The notes under the pieces: generated by a model
Told to the model about the DNA's origin: nothing
Database searches by the model: none
What the model saw: the letters and a program-made list of their open reading frames with translations, nothing else
Assembly: GCA_022113835.1 (NCBI GenBank)
Contig: JAILWY010000027.1
Location: 2,048,501 to 2,112,500 of the forward strand
Length of the DNA stretch: 64,000 bases
Source of the DNA: Atopsyche davidsoni
Taxonomy: Eukaryota > Arthropoda > Insecta > Trichoptera > Hydrobiosidae
Direction: 5' to 3'
Part shown: one piece after another, positions 46,270-59,399 of the stretch
Numbering within the stretch: position 1 is the first letter of the stretch
Layout of the letters: each line of letters opens with the position of its first letter
Program-made: the position numbers and the translations under genes

Positions 46270-47580
46270 AGTAGATTTATATTGTCAGCAGAATTTTCTA
46301 CGTAAACATGGTGCGGCGATCATCATCATCAATCAATGTTTATTTACGAAGACATAAAGATCTCGCTTTGACAATTTATAAAATAAATAATGAAAAATAC
46401 GAACTTAAGCTGAAATTTTTTTCAGTGAATACATAAATGAACAAATTCGTGGTAATATTTTATGTGCATATTTAAATGCATGATTAAAATAACTAAGCCA
46501 TTATTTTCTTGTACTCATTTGCTCATTTATATTCGTTGAATAGACGTACCAAATTAATATAGGCACTATGCAACAATCACTGATTTTTTATATGAAAATG
46601 TGAAGGTATAAAGAGACTTGCTCTGCTATTCATATCACGTTAACTCTTAATATATTTCAGAGAGTATGATATTGAGTTTATGATAACGAATCTTTCTTAT
46701 CACAAATTTACACATTTGATGAAAATATAAAAAAAGTATATTTTTGTTATTTAAATATCAGATCAAAATAAAATTGTATATTCTTTGAGTTAAAGTACAC
46801 CGCAGACGAAACAAATTTAAGATCAAAATTCACGAGACGATTTTATTGATTCGTAAATATGCGCTTTTAAAATTCATAGTAAAAAACGAGTATTTAATAT
46901 TTTTCACTCCCGGAATGTAAGTGGGATGATAAATACCGAGAGGGGTGTATTTTTTTATTAAACGATCTCGCAGTCTTACGTTTTTTCATTAACTTTCATG
47001 GGAAGGGGGGATGCCCCATAACTTCAGAAGCAAAACCATGATGCGGTCCATGGGAAAGAGAGAAGGCGTAAAAAGACCTTATTTTTTGCCCCAGGCGTTA
47101 AGTGTTTAATAAGAAGCTGTGATGGATCAGCTAGAAGCATGTGTTCTTGAAAAAAAATGTATTTATATATTGCTGCTCTCAACACTTTGTAATTTAAAAA
47201 TAATGGGGCAGCGTATGCTCCAGCGGAATACTTCAAGGGAACCATAATCATATTTTATATTCACACGTTAGAAAACATAATAAATGTGTATGTCAACATA
47301 ATTTATTATTTTATTGTGTTTTTAAGGAATAAAATACGCCGAATTTTAAAAGTACATTCACAATTTTCCGAGAATTGAAATTATATTCTGAAGAACGTGT
47401 TTTTTGAGATCTCGTACAAGACAAGACACAAAAATAAACAAAATACACATGATACTTATTATAGCATTATTTTTTTTGCAAATTTCTAAGCTTTATGAGG
47501 TTCACATTACCGTAGTATTAGGTAATTGACTATTCATGGGACACTACGCCCACTAAACATTTTTTTTTATAGCACATACT
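46270..47580. other. AT-rich noncoding DNA
   Basis: No gene recognised. The minus frame at 47024-47251 has no domain. Confidence 0.45.
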
Positions 47581-47585
47581 ATATA

Positions 47586-48139
47586 CAGTGTGTCCAAAGA
47601 GAGTATCAGGTATTTGTTAGTTCAGAAAAACAAAAACTACCAGTAATCAAGTATTTTTTTAATTGTTGATTATATGAATATAAAATGGATATTTATTTTG
47701 AAAAATGATGTTATCTAAATAGTGACAATTACGCTGCTGGCACTCTTCTAACCTAGAACGAAGATTGCTGATAACACGCTGACACATAGCCCTCGATATT
47801 GCTGCCATTTCTGACCTGATGTTTTGTTTCAATACCGTGAGTTTCGTCGGATTATTCTCATAAACCCTACTTTTAAGGTATCCCCATACGAAATAGTCAA
47901 GAGGGCTAAGTTCGGGGCTTCTGGGAGGCCAGTTGATGTTACCTCTACGCGAAATGACCTTATTAGGGAATAATCCGTTAACAGTTTCAATTGATTGATT
48001 GGATGTATGGCAAGTATTAAAACCACGTTTTTGAGTTGAAACCTTGACACTCCTGCAACTCTGGGCCCAAAAATTTTCGCAGCACATCGCAATAACGGTC
48101 ACTATTCACACTCACCCGATACTCTTTTTGGACAACCTA
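47586..48139 (-). mobile_element. internally deleted mariner/Tc1-like element
   Basis: The terminal inverted repeats are CAGTGTGTCCAAAGAGAGTA (plus strand from 47586) and the matching TAGGTTGTCCAAAAAGAGTA (minus strand from 48139), both followed by TC.GG. TA lies outside each end, the target site of this superfamily. At ~554 bases it is far shorter than a full element (~1.2-1.3 kb). The 5' end has been joined to the C-terminal half of the transposase, removing the N-terminal DNA-binding region and the first catalytic Asp. Confidence 0.75.
47659..48125 (-). pseudogene. mariner/Tc1-like transposase C-terminal fragment
   Basis: From the 5' end the minus strand encodes VNSDRYCDVLRKFLGPEL and TWF, then a frameshift/deletion exactly where the QQDGA second-Asp motif should be. 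Then, in another frame, TCHTSNQSIETV and NWPPRSPELSPLDYFVWGYL, the third-acid block, and a conserved tail (SRLEECQQRNCHYLDNIIF). The DDE_3-type catalytic core is therefore incomplete: the first Asp is absent and the second deleted. The overlapping 87-codon frame (47829-48092) is the shadow reading of the same fragment. Confidence 0.75.
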
Positions 48140-48184
48140 TATATATTTATTATGTATGTGGCTTGTTTTGATTGTGACTGAGAA

Positions 48185-48420
48185 GCATGACGGTGACATC
48201 GCATTTCAAGCATCCTCATGCGGGGTGCGGGGTGTGAGGTGCGGGTTATGGGGGGGGGAAGCACGTGACCATCCCCCTCCCCTCGACCGCACCCCCGGCG
48301 CAATCTGGGAGACGATAAATCTCGACTCTACAAAACATCAGGCTGCTCCGCCGGATCGCCGCTCGAGCACTGCTCTGCACGTGCCATTTCCTGAAACCGT
48401 CATGGCATTTAGCCTGAAAA
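48185..48420. other. GC-rich unassigned segment beside the mariner copy
   Basis: A G-run (about 48248-48258) and CpG-rich sequence (GACCGCACCCCCGGCG, CCGCCGGATCGCCGCTCGAG) stand out from the AT-rich flank. Overlapping frames on both strands give no recognisable protein. This is likely host noncoding sequence next to the insertion, or a separate GC-rich repeat. Confidence 0.3.
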
Positions 48421-48527
48421 AAGAATTCATAAAAACTATACGATTGTAATCCACGGATATGATTCAAATACCAACACTGACATATTTTAAAATTGATGAT
48501 TGATCCGATTCTAATTTCAGTATAAGT

Positions 48528-48745
48528 GTTTAATATTTTTGACAAAGAGTACTTGGTGGAATTTCATTTTAATATTTTAAATATAATAAAAAACTTGAGT
48601 GATTTTTCCACGTGTTAATTTTTATTGGTGACCGCTTGACACTCAGTTTGAGAATGCCAACGTAAAAGGTTGGCGAAACCGGTCACCAATAAAAAAATAA
48701 CTTGTGGAAAAATCACTCAAGTATTTTATTATTTATAAAATATTC
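48528..48745 (+). mobile_element. family A inverted-repeat element, best copy
   Basis: It opens with TAATATTTTTGACAAAGAGT and ACTTGGTGGAATTTC. Arms CTTGAGTGATTTTTCCAC (48594-48611) and its exact complement (48704-48721) flank an inner inverted pair TTTTTATTGGTGACCG and CGGTCACCAATAAAAA. The core (48648-48684) is TTGAGAA, T, GCCAAC, loop, GTTGGC, GAAAC, CG, GTC: a hammerhead-like scaffold with C3 and G8 changed. It has no coding capacity and is a MITE-like foldback. Confidence 0.7.
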
Positions 48746-51700
48746 ATATCGTTAGTGCAACATTTCAAATGCGTAAATTTTTTGTAATAAAAACATTAAA
48801 ACGATATTTGACGTTGAATATCTAAATCTGGTAGGCAATGCTTATTTTTTTCAGTGTATGCGAGTTGTCTGCCAGAAATCGTGATCGCTTAGAGAACAGC
48901 TGAAAATAAATATCTAGTAAAAATATGTTTATTTAATATTCTGATTACAGCGTTTTGCGCGAGAGCCGCTCAGACTGAAGCATTTAAAAACTGTCCAAGG
49001 CAAAATGTAGAGATTTATTTATATTTGAGTTTTTTGGCTTTCCTTAAATCCACATTTACAACTCGGGATTTATGTTTTAACTTAAAAGCTCTCCCAACAA
49101 TGTAAATTAATTCACAAAGACATAACACTGTCACTAATAGCCCTCACTGTCTCTATATTAAAGAACTCGTGTAAACATAATTGAGCCATTATTTTTGTAC
49201 TTGCATCGTATATTTTAGCAATGCTTTTTAATAATATAGAGCTTATAGTGCAAAACAAGTTTTTTATTTAATCTCAAATAATTTGTATTGAACTTCTACA
49301 TAATGCCAAAACATAAATCATAGATATGCGTATTTGCTTAATTTCTACTTTATTTATTTCTTTTTAATTTTCTTTCGTTGACTAATGGGTGTAGATAAAT
49401 ATATCACATTTTATTTGGCTCTGATAGATTTAAAATAAAAATAAATGCTTTGAACCCAGAGCTCTAAATGAATCCAACATTTTCACTTGTCCAATAAACC
49501 AAGAAACGTACAAGATAGCTCTAAGCTACCGTGACTTTCTTTTTCGTATCACATCCGGTGACATCCCTCCGCTAACGAGGATTGTAGAGACAAATGTACT
49601 TCCTCGGTCTCATTCCAAGTCGCTGGACACAGCGGGTCTCGTATCTCTCCCTTACAAATTACTGAAAATACCTTAGCTTTTAACTTCACTGGTAAGGCTT
49701 ATATAGCTCTTAAATAAGACGGAGAGTCAAATATAAAATATTTACCACCCTCAAAGAAACGCTGCCATCCTGTATATTAAGACATTCACAATACACTTCT
49801 GACTTAAAAATATAAATTCATCATGGTTTCTTCGTATTATTTTTACATATAAAAAAATTGTAAAATACAAATGCTTTAAAACATTCATACACTGAGAGCA
49901 GTGCGTACATAAAAATAATAAATTTTTATAATAAAGTACAAATTTTTCAATAGTTTGAACCACAAGTGCATAAATTATTCAATGCGAAAACCAACAAGAA
50001 AAATTTAGTCCATATTGATAAAAACGTATTTCTTTTACCTTACCAGCATATCGTTTTTTGGTATATTAAAAAAAATATCTATGCAAAATTCAAGTATATT
50101 TTAATAATAAATTTCCGTTGGTTTTTTTTTTTGTGAGCATGTAAGGATAATATAACCAAAAAATGCTGAATGGGAACTCTTACTGCTATTGCATTAACTT
50201 ACATAAATCAAACTGAATTTGATTTTTCTCCAAGCCCTGCTCACAGACCTTAAAATTGTATAAAAAAATATAAAAAATACGCACCACTAACGTTTTCATT
50301 TTATCAACCCCTGCGGCACGGGGATGTGCAAAACATGTTTGGTTCGGCTAAACGATTAACCACCCTTAAAAAACATATTTATATCATTAATTATATTCAA
50401 TCATGAAACCATTAATAGTATATTTAAAGCAATTACTCTATACTTGCTCAAAAAACATCATTTGCTTCAATGAAAAATCTTTCGTTTTGTGTTTTAATAA
50501 CATTGCCCAGTTGTATATAAACTTAAAACTTTTTGTCAATAACTTTAAGTCCATTTAATTTTTATAGATATATCGATGATAGTCTGGTTTTTGATCGAAA
50601 ATATTTAATATTGATACAAAAAATTAAAGTAGCCTAATAGGTGGAGTTATCCATAAGGAAAGGCTTAATCGCTTACAGATCAAAATTACCGTGATTTTCT
50701 AGTAATTTGACTATCCTTATTTACTGCTTCAACTTTTACGAGTTGATCATTGAATTATTTAAAAACCAGCTGTTTAGCCTTCGTTGAGAAAGGCTGTAAT
50801 AATTTGTTTCAATTGGAATTTTCAGTAACGAGTAAAGTGCTCGAGACACCCCTGGCGTGGAGTATAAAGAAGAAAGACGATTTTTTACCCTATCATAGAG
50901 AATATTGATGTTCTTTTCCCGAATAGAAGAACTTGCTGGATGGAATTTTCCTCTGCTTTTCTTATATTCGGTGTTCCACCCTATTAAATAACTCGATCAA
51001 AAAACATTGAATTCCGACCGCTTGACTTGGCAGTGGAAGGGAAAATGTATAGAAATTATTAACATATTTGTACTAGAGCAAAAAAATTCTAACTAAGTGA
51101 TTCATTATTTGATCAAGTAACCACCGAAGACTCACTACGAGTGGCTTTTATTTGCTCAAAATGATGATATAGTAATTTTATAATAATTTATTTTAAACTT
51201 GTACTGATTTGCATGTTATCTCAATTATTAGACAGTTGATTCCTGATAGAGAAGTTAACATTCAGACAAAAAGTAAGCAATAATTTCAAAATAAACATAA
51301 AACATCAAGTGATATTTATTCTGAAATATTTTTTGAACAATCTCAATTATTATTTTTAGATTAACTTGCAAGAAAATTTAAAATTAATTCTGTTCAAAAG
51401 CAAAATATATTAATATTTATATTATGCTTACAGCTAATATAAAGCTAGTGTAAGATATTAATATGAATACAGTCAATGTATGTATTGGTTGTTTAAATTA
51501 AAATTAATTAATCATAACAATCAAAAACTCAAACCTTAGCATAAATCTTAGTAAACTTTAAACTCGGATTAAATACACAAACTACGCATGTTTTTAGTTT
51601 GGCTTATTTATTTTTAATATTTATTTTATTTTTTTGAATTTGTAATATTTTTGATGCAAAATGTTATATTTTCATTGAATGTTTTTTTGTTTTTAGAGAC

Positions 51701-51755
51701 GGATATGTTTATACATATAATTTTTTATAGTTATACAATTTTACTTTAATGTATT
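48746..51755. other. AT-rich noncoding DNA
   Basis: No gene, RNA or repeat recognised, apart from GC-richer patches near 49540-49640 and 50840-50880 without open frames. The minus frame at 49751-49963 appears to be chance. Confidence 0.5.
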
Positions 51756-51756
51756 A

Positions 51757-51972
51757 ATTCAATATTTTTGACAGAGAATACTTGCTGGTATTCCATTTTA
51801 ATATTTCAAATAATAAGTAAAATAATTGAGGGATTTTTCCACGTAACGATTTTTATTGGTGACCGGTTTCGCCAACTTTTCACGTTAGAATTATCAAACA
51901 GAGTGTTTGATAATGCCATTGTGAAAGGTTGGCGAAACCGTTTACGTATTTTACTTATTATTTAAAACATTG
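51757..51972 (+). mobile_element. family A inverted-repeat element with both core halves
   Basis: It starts TTCAATATTTTTGACAGAG. The minus-strand core (complement of ATTGGTGACCGGTTTCGCC, 51862-51880) and plus-strand core (TTTGATAATGCCATTGTG, AAGGTTGGCGAAACCG, 51906-51940) face each other across TCAAACAGAGTGTTTGA. Stem II of the plus core is partly eroded (GCCATT/GTTGGC). The 65-codon frame starting at 51768 is an accident of the element. Confidence 0.65.
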
Positions 51973-52104
51973 ATGTATGATATTCAATTTTGAGGTTGAA
52001 ATACATCGATATATGAATTCCCATGAAATATGGTGATCATCTCTTTCAAATGGTTTTCATATAAATATAAAAATATCATAATATATAATGATAAAAGTAA
52101 CTTT

Positions 52105-52252
52105 GTATTCTGTCTTCACTTTGAGTTTATTATATTTTTTGCAAGTCTAGTTTCGACCAAATAGACTAGTTCATCATCAGATGCATAACTAGAAACAGTT
52201 TTTAGTTATGCATCTGATGATGATCTTCACCAATCAAATGCCTTGTGATAAG
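52105..52252 (-). mobile_element. family B element, rearranged copy
   Basis: TCTTCACTTTGAGTTTATTA opens the copy on the plus strand. The core lies on the minus strand (CTGATGATGAACTAGTC, then GGTCGAAACTAGAC) with stem II eroded and GUC changed to GAC. A second, inverted core start, GCATCTGATGATGA (plus, 52205-52218), follows and joins straight to CTTCACCAATCAAATGCC. It is probably inactive. Confidence 0.55.
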
Positions 52253-52254
52253 AT

Positions 52255-52900
52255 AAAAATATCACTGAAAAAAATAGTAAATTTATTCCAGACTTATGAT
52301 ATTATAATTTAGATTTAATTCACAGCACAGACATATCTGCAGAGTACACTCAAATGCGCCGTTTGAAAAATGATCAGGCTTATATAAAGGGTTGTGGATA
52401 ATATAGAAGTACCCTTATCCGCGGCCCAACCCTCAAATCTCACGCTCGATAGCAGGCGCTGGTATAGAGTGGTCAACCAAGATAACCTTCTTTATGCTCG
52501 GCTTAAGAAACGCTGTACCGCGGTCGACTGACTTTAAATGACATTTGTCTGGTCTAATATACGATTGTATTGCTTTAAGCCAGTGGTTTAGAGTTTATTC
52601 CACGGACGCTTTGTGTGCGACTGAAAAATACCTTTACAAAAATTGTTTTAGTATTCGTGGCTGCATTGAAAGATTAATAAACTTAAGCTTAAGTTTAAGC
52701 GGTAAGAATAATAAAAAATAAGTAATGTGGCTTTTTAATTATTTTTTTTATATGTGGCTTCGTTTTATGATTATTTAATGATATATTTCATGTTGACTAC
52801 AGTTTGAGTTTTTTTGATCAGTATTGCGTGCATTTGTAATTTATATTTGCTGTAACAATTTTGGAAAAACACAAAAATCAACACAACATATAACGTATGT
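52255..52900. other. noncoding DNA with a GC-richer patch
   Basis: The patch at 52370-52560 (TTATCCGCGGCCCAACCC onward) is GC-richer and has no open frame. The rest is AT-rich without recognised features. Confidence 0.4.
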
Positions 52901-52960
52901 CTATTTTTTGGATTGAACGTCAATCAAATGCGTATTTATTACCCATTACGGATTTATAAT

Positions 52961-53204
52961 ATTATTAGTAATATGATTAGGCACATTAGTTCACACGTAG
53001 AAGATGATTAAAGAAATTCTCAGAAAAATATCATCGAGTATGATTGTTAAAATGTGATTCGTTAGTACAAGGGTTAGTACACCGGCCATGTAAGCCTGGG
53101 GATGTGGGTTCAAATCCCACACAAATCACAATGATATTTTTCTGAGAATTTATTTAATCATCTTCTTTGTGTGAACTAATGTGCCTAATCATATTAGTAA
53201 TAAT
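52961..53204 (+). mobile_element. family C foldback element carrying a tRNA-like gene
   Basis: Arms of about 72 bases (52961-53034 and 53131-53204) are near-perfect inverse copies, outer end ATTATTAGTAATATGATTAG, inner end CTCAGAAAAATATCATCG. Between them lies a tRNA-Thr-like sequence (53056-53128). The left flank from 52903 (GGATTGAACGTCAATCAA, GCGTATTTATTACCCATTAC) is shared with the copies at 61.9 and 62.3 kb, so the mobile unit or its preferred target extends further left. No protein frame. Mechanism unknown. Confidence 0.7.
53056..53128 (+). tRNA. tRNA-Thr(UGU)-like sequence, probably a pseudogene
   Basis: The 73 bases fold as a cloverleaf: acceptor GATTCGT/ACAAATC (6 of 7 pairs), D stem GTAC/GTAC (4 of 4) with loop AAGGGTTA, anticodon stem CCGGC/GCCTG (4 of 5) with loop CATGTAA and anticodon TGT (53089-53091), 5-base variable loop, T stem GTGGG/CCCAC (5 of 5) with loop TTCAAAT. 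The A and B boxes look intact. The universal U33 is A, and two stems have one mismatch each, so decoding function is doubtful. It lies inside the family C foldback. Confidence 0.65.
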
Positions 53205-56155
53205 ACAACATACAACCATAATTTTTATTTAGCATTACTAATTTTTTTTTTTCAGCCCTACAAATGATTTTTTTTTATGCTAACCTAGCCTTACAAGGTT
53301 AATATTTTTATACCGTAACGCAAATAGTTATTAACATTCAATATAAAAATATTTTTATACCTTTTGTTACCCTTCATTTGAATAAAATATTCTTACTTAA
53401 ACAAACTGTATTGCTCTATATTTGTATGGAGAACCAAAGAAAATATGCCTGTTGGCTCGGAATTAGAAGTGTTTACACTGAGCGACCCGCTATAGTGAAG
53501 AACGGAATAAATATTTGTCTGCAAATATAACCGATGAGATGTTTGGGTGGCAGTTTGAAGGACCTGTACCCTTTAACGAACCCGTAAAAATACATCACAA
53601 AACATACTTCACACTTTTCTTTAAATTCACTGTACTATCGTTTAAATGGTGCATATTTAAAACTAATCGCAATATTTCTGGTACTATTCATTAATGAGAT
53701 TAAAGCCTTCGTCTTTTTACTTTAAAATTCTTGCTATTTAGAACTCCTCAGCGTATTCGTTTATATAGGCAATCACTGAATATAATATTACTTATAGAAA
53801 TTTATTTATTCATCCGAATTTTGAAGCAAGACCACGCTTTTAGCAAGTAAGTATACTAACCATTGTTTTTTGAGTAGTATTCATAAATCTGTTTAAAATG
53901 TTTGTATTCATTCTTACAATAATAAATAATTTTTATCTTCTAATGCGAGGTACACCTTCATAGTATAATAGAATGTTCGTGATCTTAATTGAATGGTAAC
54001 TGAATATTAAATTAATAATTCATTAGGAATACCTTTTCAGGTGAGATTAGGATGTGTGTAAGGGAACCATTAGTCTTAGAGATAAGGTTATCAGGGGATT
54101 AATTACAATAATTCCTTAGACAAATGATCGTGGAAATGGAATACAAAGAGGCTTCTTGTACTGTGAATACATTTCTCTGAAACTATCCTCCCTTTCAGAA
54201 AACAATTTATTGTCTAATAGCAATCGAACACGATTTATATTTATATAAATAGCAAACTTAAGCAACCGCTTAATAAATTTGTGGAATTGCTTTATTTATA
54301 TTTTAAGCCCGGTAGGATATTCAAACTATTTTCAGTGTTTAGGCACGCAAATAGATTTTTTTTGCTTGTACAATATTTTTAATTATCCAAGAATAGGTAG
54401 TTTAAAATCAAAGAAACTGTTTGAGTAGAAATTTGAGAGACAAAGGAGATTGTTAAATAAAAATTTATCAGTATATCCAAATAAGAACATCTACTTAATT
54501 TTTTTTTAAGGACGGTTTATGTAGTTTTGTTTACCTACTGAACCTGGAAAACATCAATGATAAAATAAAATGATAAAATCAATCGCAGGATCTGACGGCC
54601 AATTATCCTTATTCTTAACGCATCTGTTTTTTATTGCCTATCTTTTGGGAAGTGTTTATGATTATATTGGTTTTTTATTGTAATAATAAATCTCACATAC
54701 AAAATTCTTTATAAAAATACCTTCTTTGTTATATAAACATAAAAAAACCCTTAGAAAACTGTATCCAAATGTCGACAAACTTTGACACTGAATATAATGT
54801 TTTCTTATAAAGATGGCAGTATCAGTTTTTTATTTTTGTTTTGAAGAATAAATCACGTGAAATTGCCTTCAAGGACGAAGGTCTTTAAGGCAAGCAAAGA
54901 CGAAACTTTTTCAGGACTCAAAGATCGCTATCGCTTCCTGCTGAAAAAAACCTGACAACTACATTTATTTAAGAACTTATCGTTTTATCTTATTTTCAAC
55001 ATCTCAAGATAAATAAAAAAAACATTTCCCAAAAAACTGCTTGAATCAAAAAAGTTTTATTTTTTATTTTTCTTTTGTTAACCCGACCCGACTGTTGATA
55101 ATCTTATTCGTTTTAATTTAATAATACAGGTATTCCTTAATTTATTTATAAAAATCTGTTAAAAATATTTTTAATGCTTGGCTAAAATATTTAATACACA
55201 TAATATTTAAAAATACTATTTATAAAATAGCACGGTTCAATATGATTTTCACTGTTTATATTCGTAAAAAAATATATGCTTTTTATTATTGGTGACGTAA
55301 TATTTCACATCGAATTGACAAAATAAGCATAAATATACGCAACCTGTCTTTCATCTTTTTTTATACACAAATGAAAAAATGTTTTTCCAATATCTGAATG
55401 TTGGAAAAACCTTAATACAGATATCAGTTCCCCACAACACGCTGTAAAAAGAAAAAAAATAAAACAGAGTCATGTGCTATCGCCTTGGCTTTGTTATTTT
55501 ATCCCGTTGGTTTGTTCGCTTGCCCGTTCCTTGTTGTCTTTGACAATAATCAGGCGGTAAGTCGCGTTTAGTTTCGGCTAGTGGTGGATCAAAAAAGCAG
55601 AAACAGCTAAAAATAGCTGCTTATGAAATATGGATTGCTCGGATATTACAAATATTTCCGTTTGTTAGTCTTAAATCAGAAGAAGCACTCACAAAAATAA
55701 TTTTTCGTATTTTTTTTTTTAGATAATTGGCTTTTTTTATACAGTGTGTTCTAATGTTATTTATTTACACAAGAAAAACTAAAAAAATACAAAGATGTGC
55801 CTCAAAATTTAAAAGCATATTTGAGATTATGTCTAAGATTGTATGAGATTGTATCTAACCACTTGATTTCATTTGTATCAATAAACTTTATATTTTTATT
55901 ATTTGTATTAAATTCGAGTAAGCTTCTTGATAATAGAAAAGGTTATTTTTAAAATAAAACAAGCAGTTTTTTGTGTTAAAAAGCAAACCTGTATCCATAT
56001 CCCGAGACATTGCTAAGCAAGTTTATATAAATAATTTAAAAAATGTTACAAACTGAATTTTTGTCGCTTTTTTTACAGAGCAAAATAAAACGTGGTTTCA
56101 TTTTACAAGTAACAGATTTCAGGTTATATTTCGCCCTTCACTAGATTCGGTAGAT
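53205..56155. other. AT-rich noncoding DNA
   Basis: No gene recognised. GC-richer patches at 53440-53590 and 54840-54960 lack open frames. Confidence 0.45.
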
Positions 56156-59100
56156 ACAAAGTATAAGGGTATGTGGGGTATATAGAAGCCTCCTACCCCT
56201 GGCTTATCAGATGGTTTCCTGAATACACGCGCGTCCTCCGTGGGCTGTTAATGTGAATCGTAATTATAAAGGTTTTTTTTTTTTAAAGAAAAACCCAAAA
56301 AAAATACTCATGTTGCTGAATATTTAATATTTTTTATAAAAAAATTTGTAAAAAAAAAAAACACAAAGGGAATTGTTCGTAGATTTTGGCAGCCGTTGTT
56401 ATCAAGTGAACTTTGTTTTTTAAGTCACTGTATTATTTTTTTAAATTTAATACTGTTATTTTATTCAATGCTCGAAATCTGTTAACTGTTGATATATTTG
56501 TGTTTTTTTTGTTTAAATATAAAATAATATTAAAAACAAACGTGTTTAGTTTGTGTTGTGGGATATTTGAATGTAAAAAAGTGGTGTATTTACCCTTTTT
56601 TGAAATTCGTATTTAAATATCATCACCGCAAACAAAGCGAATCACATTCTTTCAACTGCAGCTTACACTGTCTCCTGAATAATAATAATTCCAACAAGGT
56701 TCCTTACAACCCCTGCATTCTCACCACCCCTTCCAATTACCCAAGCAATCTGCTCTGATGCCTCGTCCTGGATAAGCAATACAACCTCCAATGTAAGCGA
56801 CATCCACGACGATTTTCTTTGAAATATCGTAAGATCTTTACATCGTTCTTGATATTTTATATCTGTCTTGTACTTTTCTTAGAGATTGAAGTGGCGCTGA
56901 TTACAATTTTACAGCAAATACAATACTATATCATACTTAATATAATTTAAAAGCAAATAATTTTTGTACATTGGCTTGGTATCTAAAATATATTTGAGGT
57001 TAATTAACATATAAAAATATTATAAAACATGAGTTTTTTTTATAGGGAAAATAAATATTCCGTACAAGCTATTCGTAGAATACATTCGGATATTTAATTC
57101 ACTAATTCAGTAAATAAAAAAGTAATCAAATATAGCTAAAATTATAAGGTCAGTTATCTGGAAACCATAATTCATAAAATATTTCTAAAGCTCTTGGGTG
57201 AATTAATATATTTTTTTATTTAAAGAAGCGTGCAATTGATTTAAAACGAAAATTAATGTCACTAAATAATTTAATAAATCTGCTGCATTTAATAAACCTT
57301 GCAGAAAAATTATATTTGGCTAGTAAAAATATTAGTTTATAATTAAATTTATACAATTTGTGTAACTGTCTCCAAATTATTCAATGAAAGTATATCATAT
57401 TTTGCAAAAAATTATATTTTTTCAACGTGGCAAAATTTTTTAAAAATATATACTTATGTATTATTTTTTGAAAAGTATTTGTTTTACTGTGAGGTCTGTA
57501 AAATATATTTAAGGTGTAAACGATGATCAACATTCCAAGTTATATACTTTGTTATCCATCAACAATGTATATAGAAATCTACAGCTCACAGATGACATAA
57601 GCACGAGAGTATTTTTATAGTTTATTAAATTTAACGTTGTTTTATAAGAATTGAAATAAACAGTTTATAAATTTTAACATTGTGGTCTGAGTTGGTTTAC
57701 GTTTTCTATTCCCTGGGCGTCTTCTTGATATTTACCTATTTTAAAATGTCAAGTATTATTTCAGGTCCATTGTATTGGATATTGGTTATTGGAAAATTCT
57801 TTTCTTTCTCTTTGCGGCTTGTTTTAATATAGACGGTATATTTATCAGGACAACTTTTAAGTATTGAGTTTCTATAGAATATTTTCACAAAGCATTCAGG
57901 TAATCAGAAAAAAAGTGAAATCCTAGATATTACAAATGAGGTATTTATTAATCACTATTTTTTAAGAATATAAAACCTCTAGCATAAAATTTCTATTACC
58001 TATTTGTATGAAGAATTTGGCTTGGTTTTTTTTTTATTTTTTTTTTTAAACTGAAAAAATCCACCTGTTTAAACAAATGTATATTTTTCAAAATGTTATT
58101 TACCTACAACAATACTGTTTGGATATTTAAATGGGTATGCTACTCTTTACCTGTTTAAAAAAGGTGTTATTATTTGTGTTATTTATTTATGACTTAAAAT
58201 AAACAATCAAAGCCTCCAACAGTGGGAGGATAAGTATTTGGATATGGAAATTGTCATGTGATTTATTTATATAAGATGTAAATTTTATTCAAGAATTTCT
58301 ACGCATTCATTTAGAACATGTTATCGTATAAAAGGGCACGTAGAAATTATGTTATTAACTAGATATATTCATTAGTTAGGAATTGAATGAAAATTTTAAC
58401 ACTTTATAAAACGCTATTAATATTTTACATATGATATGTGTTATAATAATTTTATGTCAATTCTAACACCTGAAAATATTTTAAATATTTATAATTTGTT
58501 AGTTAGAAAACATAATCAAGCTTTTTTTGTAAGCAGAGAAATAATAATCTGTTTTAATAAAAGTAAATTCTTCAAACACTAAACCAAGCAGAAAATTATA
58601 ATTTTACTTAAAATACTAAATCGTTTTATCTAGATATAAAAGCAAAAATTCAGCAAGCACCTTAATAAATCTCAGAAAATAATGCAAATATTTTAATATT
58701 CTGTCAATTAAAATAAAACGCACGATTTTATTTATTGAGTGAACAATATAGTTTTTTTTTTGGAATCTCGACTATTAAAACTCCCCTACTTTTGAGTCTG
58801 CCTTAAATAAAATAAAAATATTTATAAGTTGATAAAGGCGCATTGTATAGACACTGATACTAATTATTAAGAATGCCAAGCACGTATTTCGTGTTATTTT
58901 TAAAACGAATAGATTTTTCAGGTAATTTCTGCTGTTTTTTCATTAGTTTAAAAATATGTACGCTGAATTTTCAAATAATTTCAATCGTGACGCACCTGGA
59001 GCAATCAGTTTATTTAAATATTCTAATAAAAATGTAAATTCATTAATTCAACTTTTTTTATGAATACTGTCTATTATGCAATATATTTTAAAAAATCGCA

Positions 59101-59290
59101 TTTTAGCACACACAGGTTAATTGTAAATACAAACTGTAAAAAATCGATTCACTTATAAAATGAGATTAAAAATTGTTTCATGCATATTTAATTATATTTG
59201 TCTTTGAATTTTTTTCTTGCAGGATATAAACAATTTGCTTGAAAATTATTCCCTCAAATATTATAATGTGCTGAATAAGTCAGCATATAA
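56156..59290. other. AT-rich noncoding DNA
   Basis: A pyrimidine-rich, GC-richer patch at 56620-56810 follows two overlapping short frames (56413-56616, 56558-56758) with no domain. A CpG-containing patch lies at 56165-56250. No gene is supported. Confidence 0.45.
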
Positions 59291-59329
59291 TCGCGCTGTC
59301 ACAGTTGCTTTCAGGAAGGCTCGTTCCTG

Positions 59330-59361
59330 TATATAAAAGCCTGATAACCCCATTGTTTTCA
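59330..59361 (+). promoter_or_regulatory. candidate TATA promoter
   Basis: TATATAAAAG (59330-59339) is a strong TATA match, and TTTTCACC places an initiator-like TCA with A at 59361, 31 bases downstream. The GC-richer surroundings (59296-59385) support something other than background. No downstream coding exon is recognised, so this could drive an unrecognised short first exon or be chance. Confidence 0.25.
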
Positions 59362-59399
59362 CCAGACCTCAGCCCTGGCAACACTCAATAATCTGAAAA

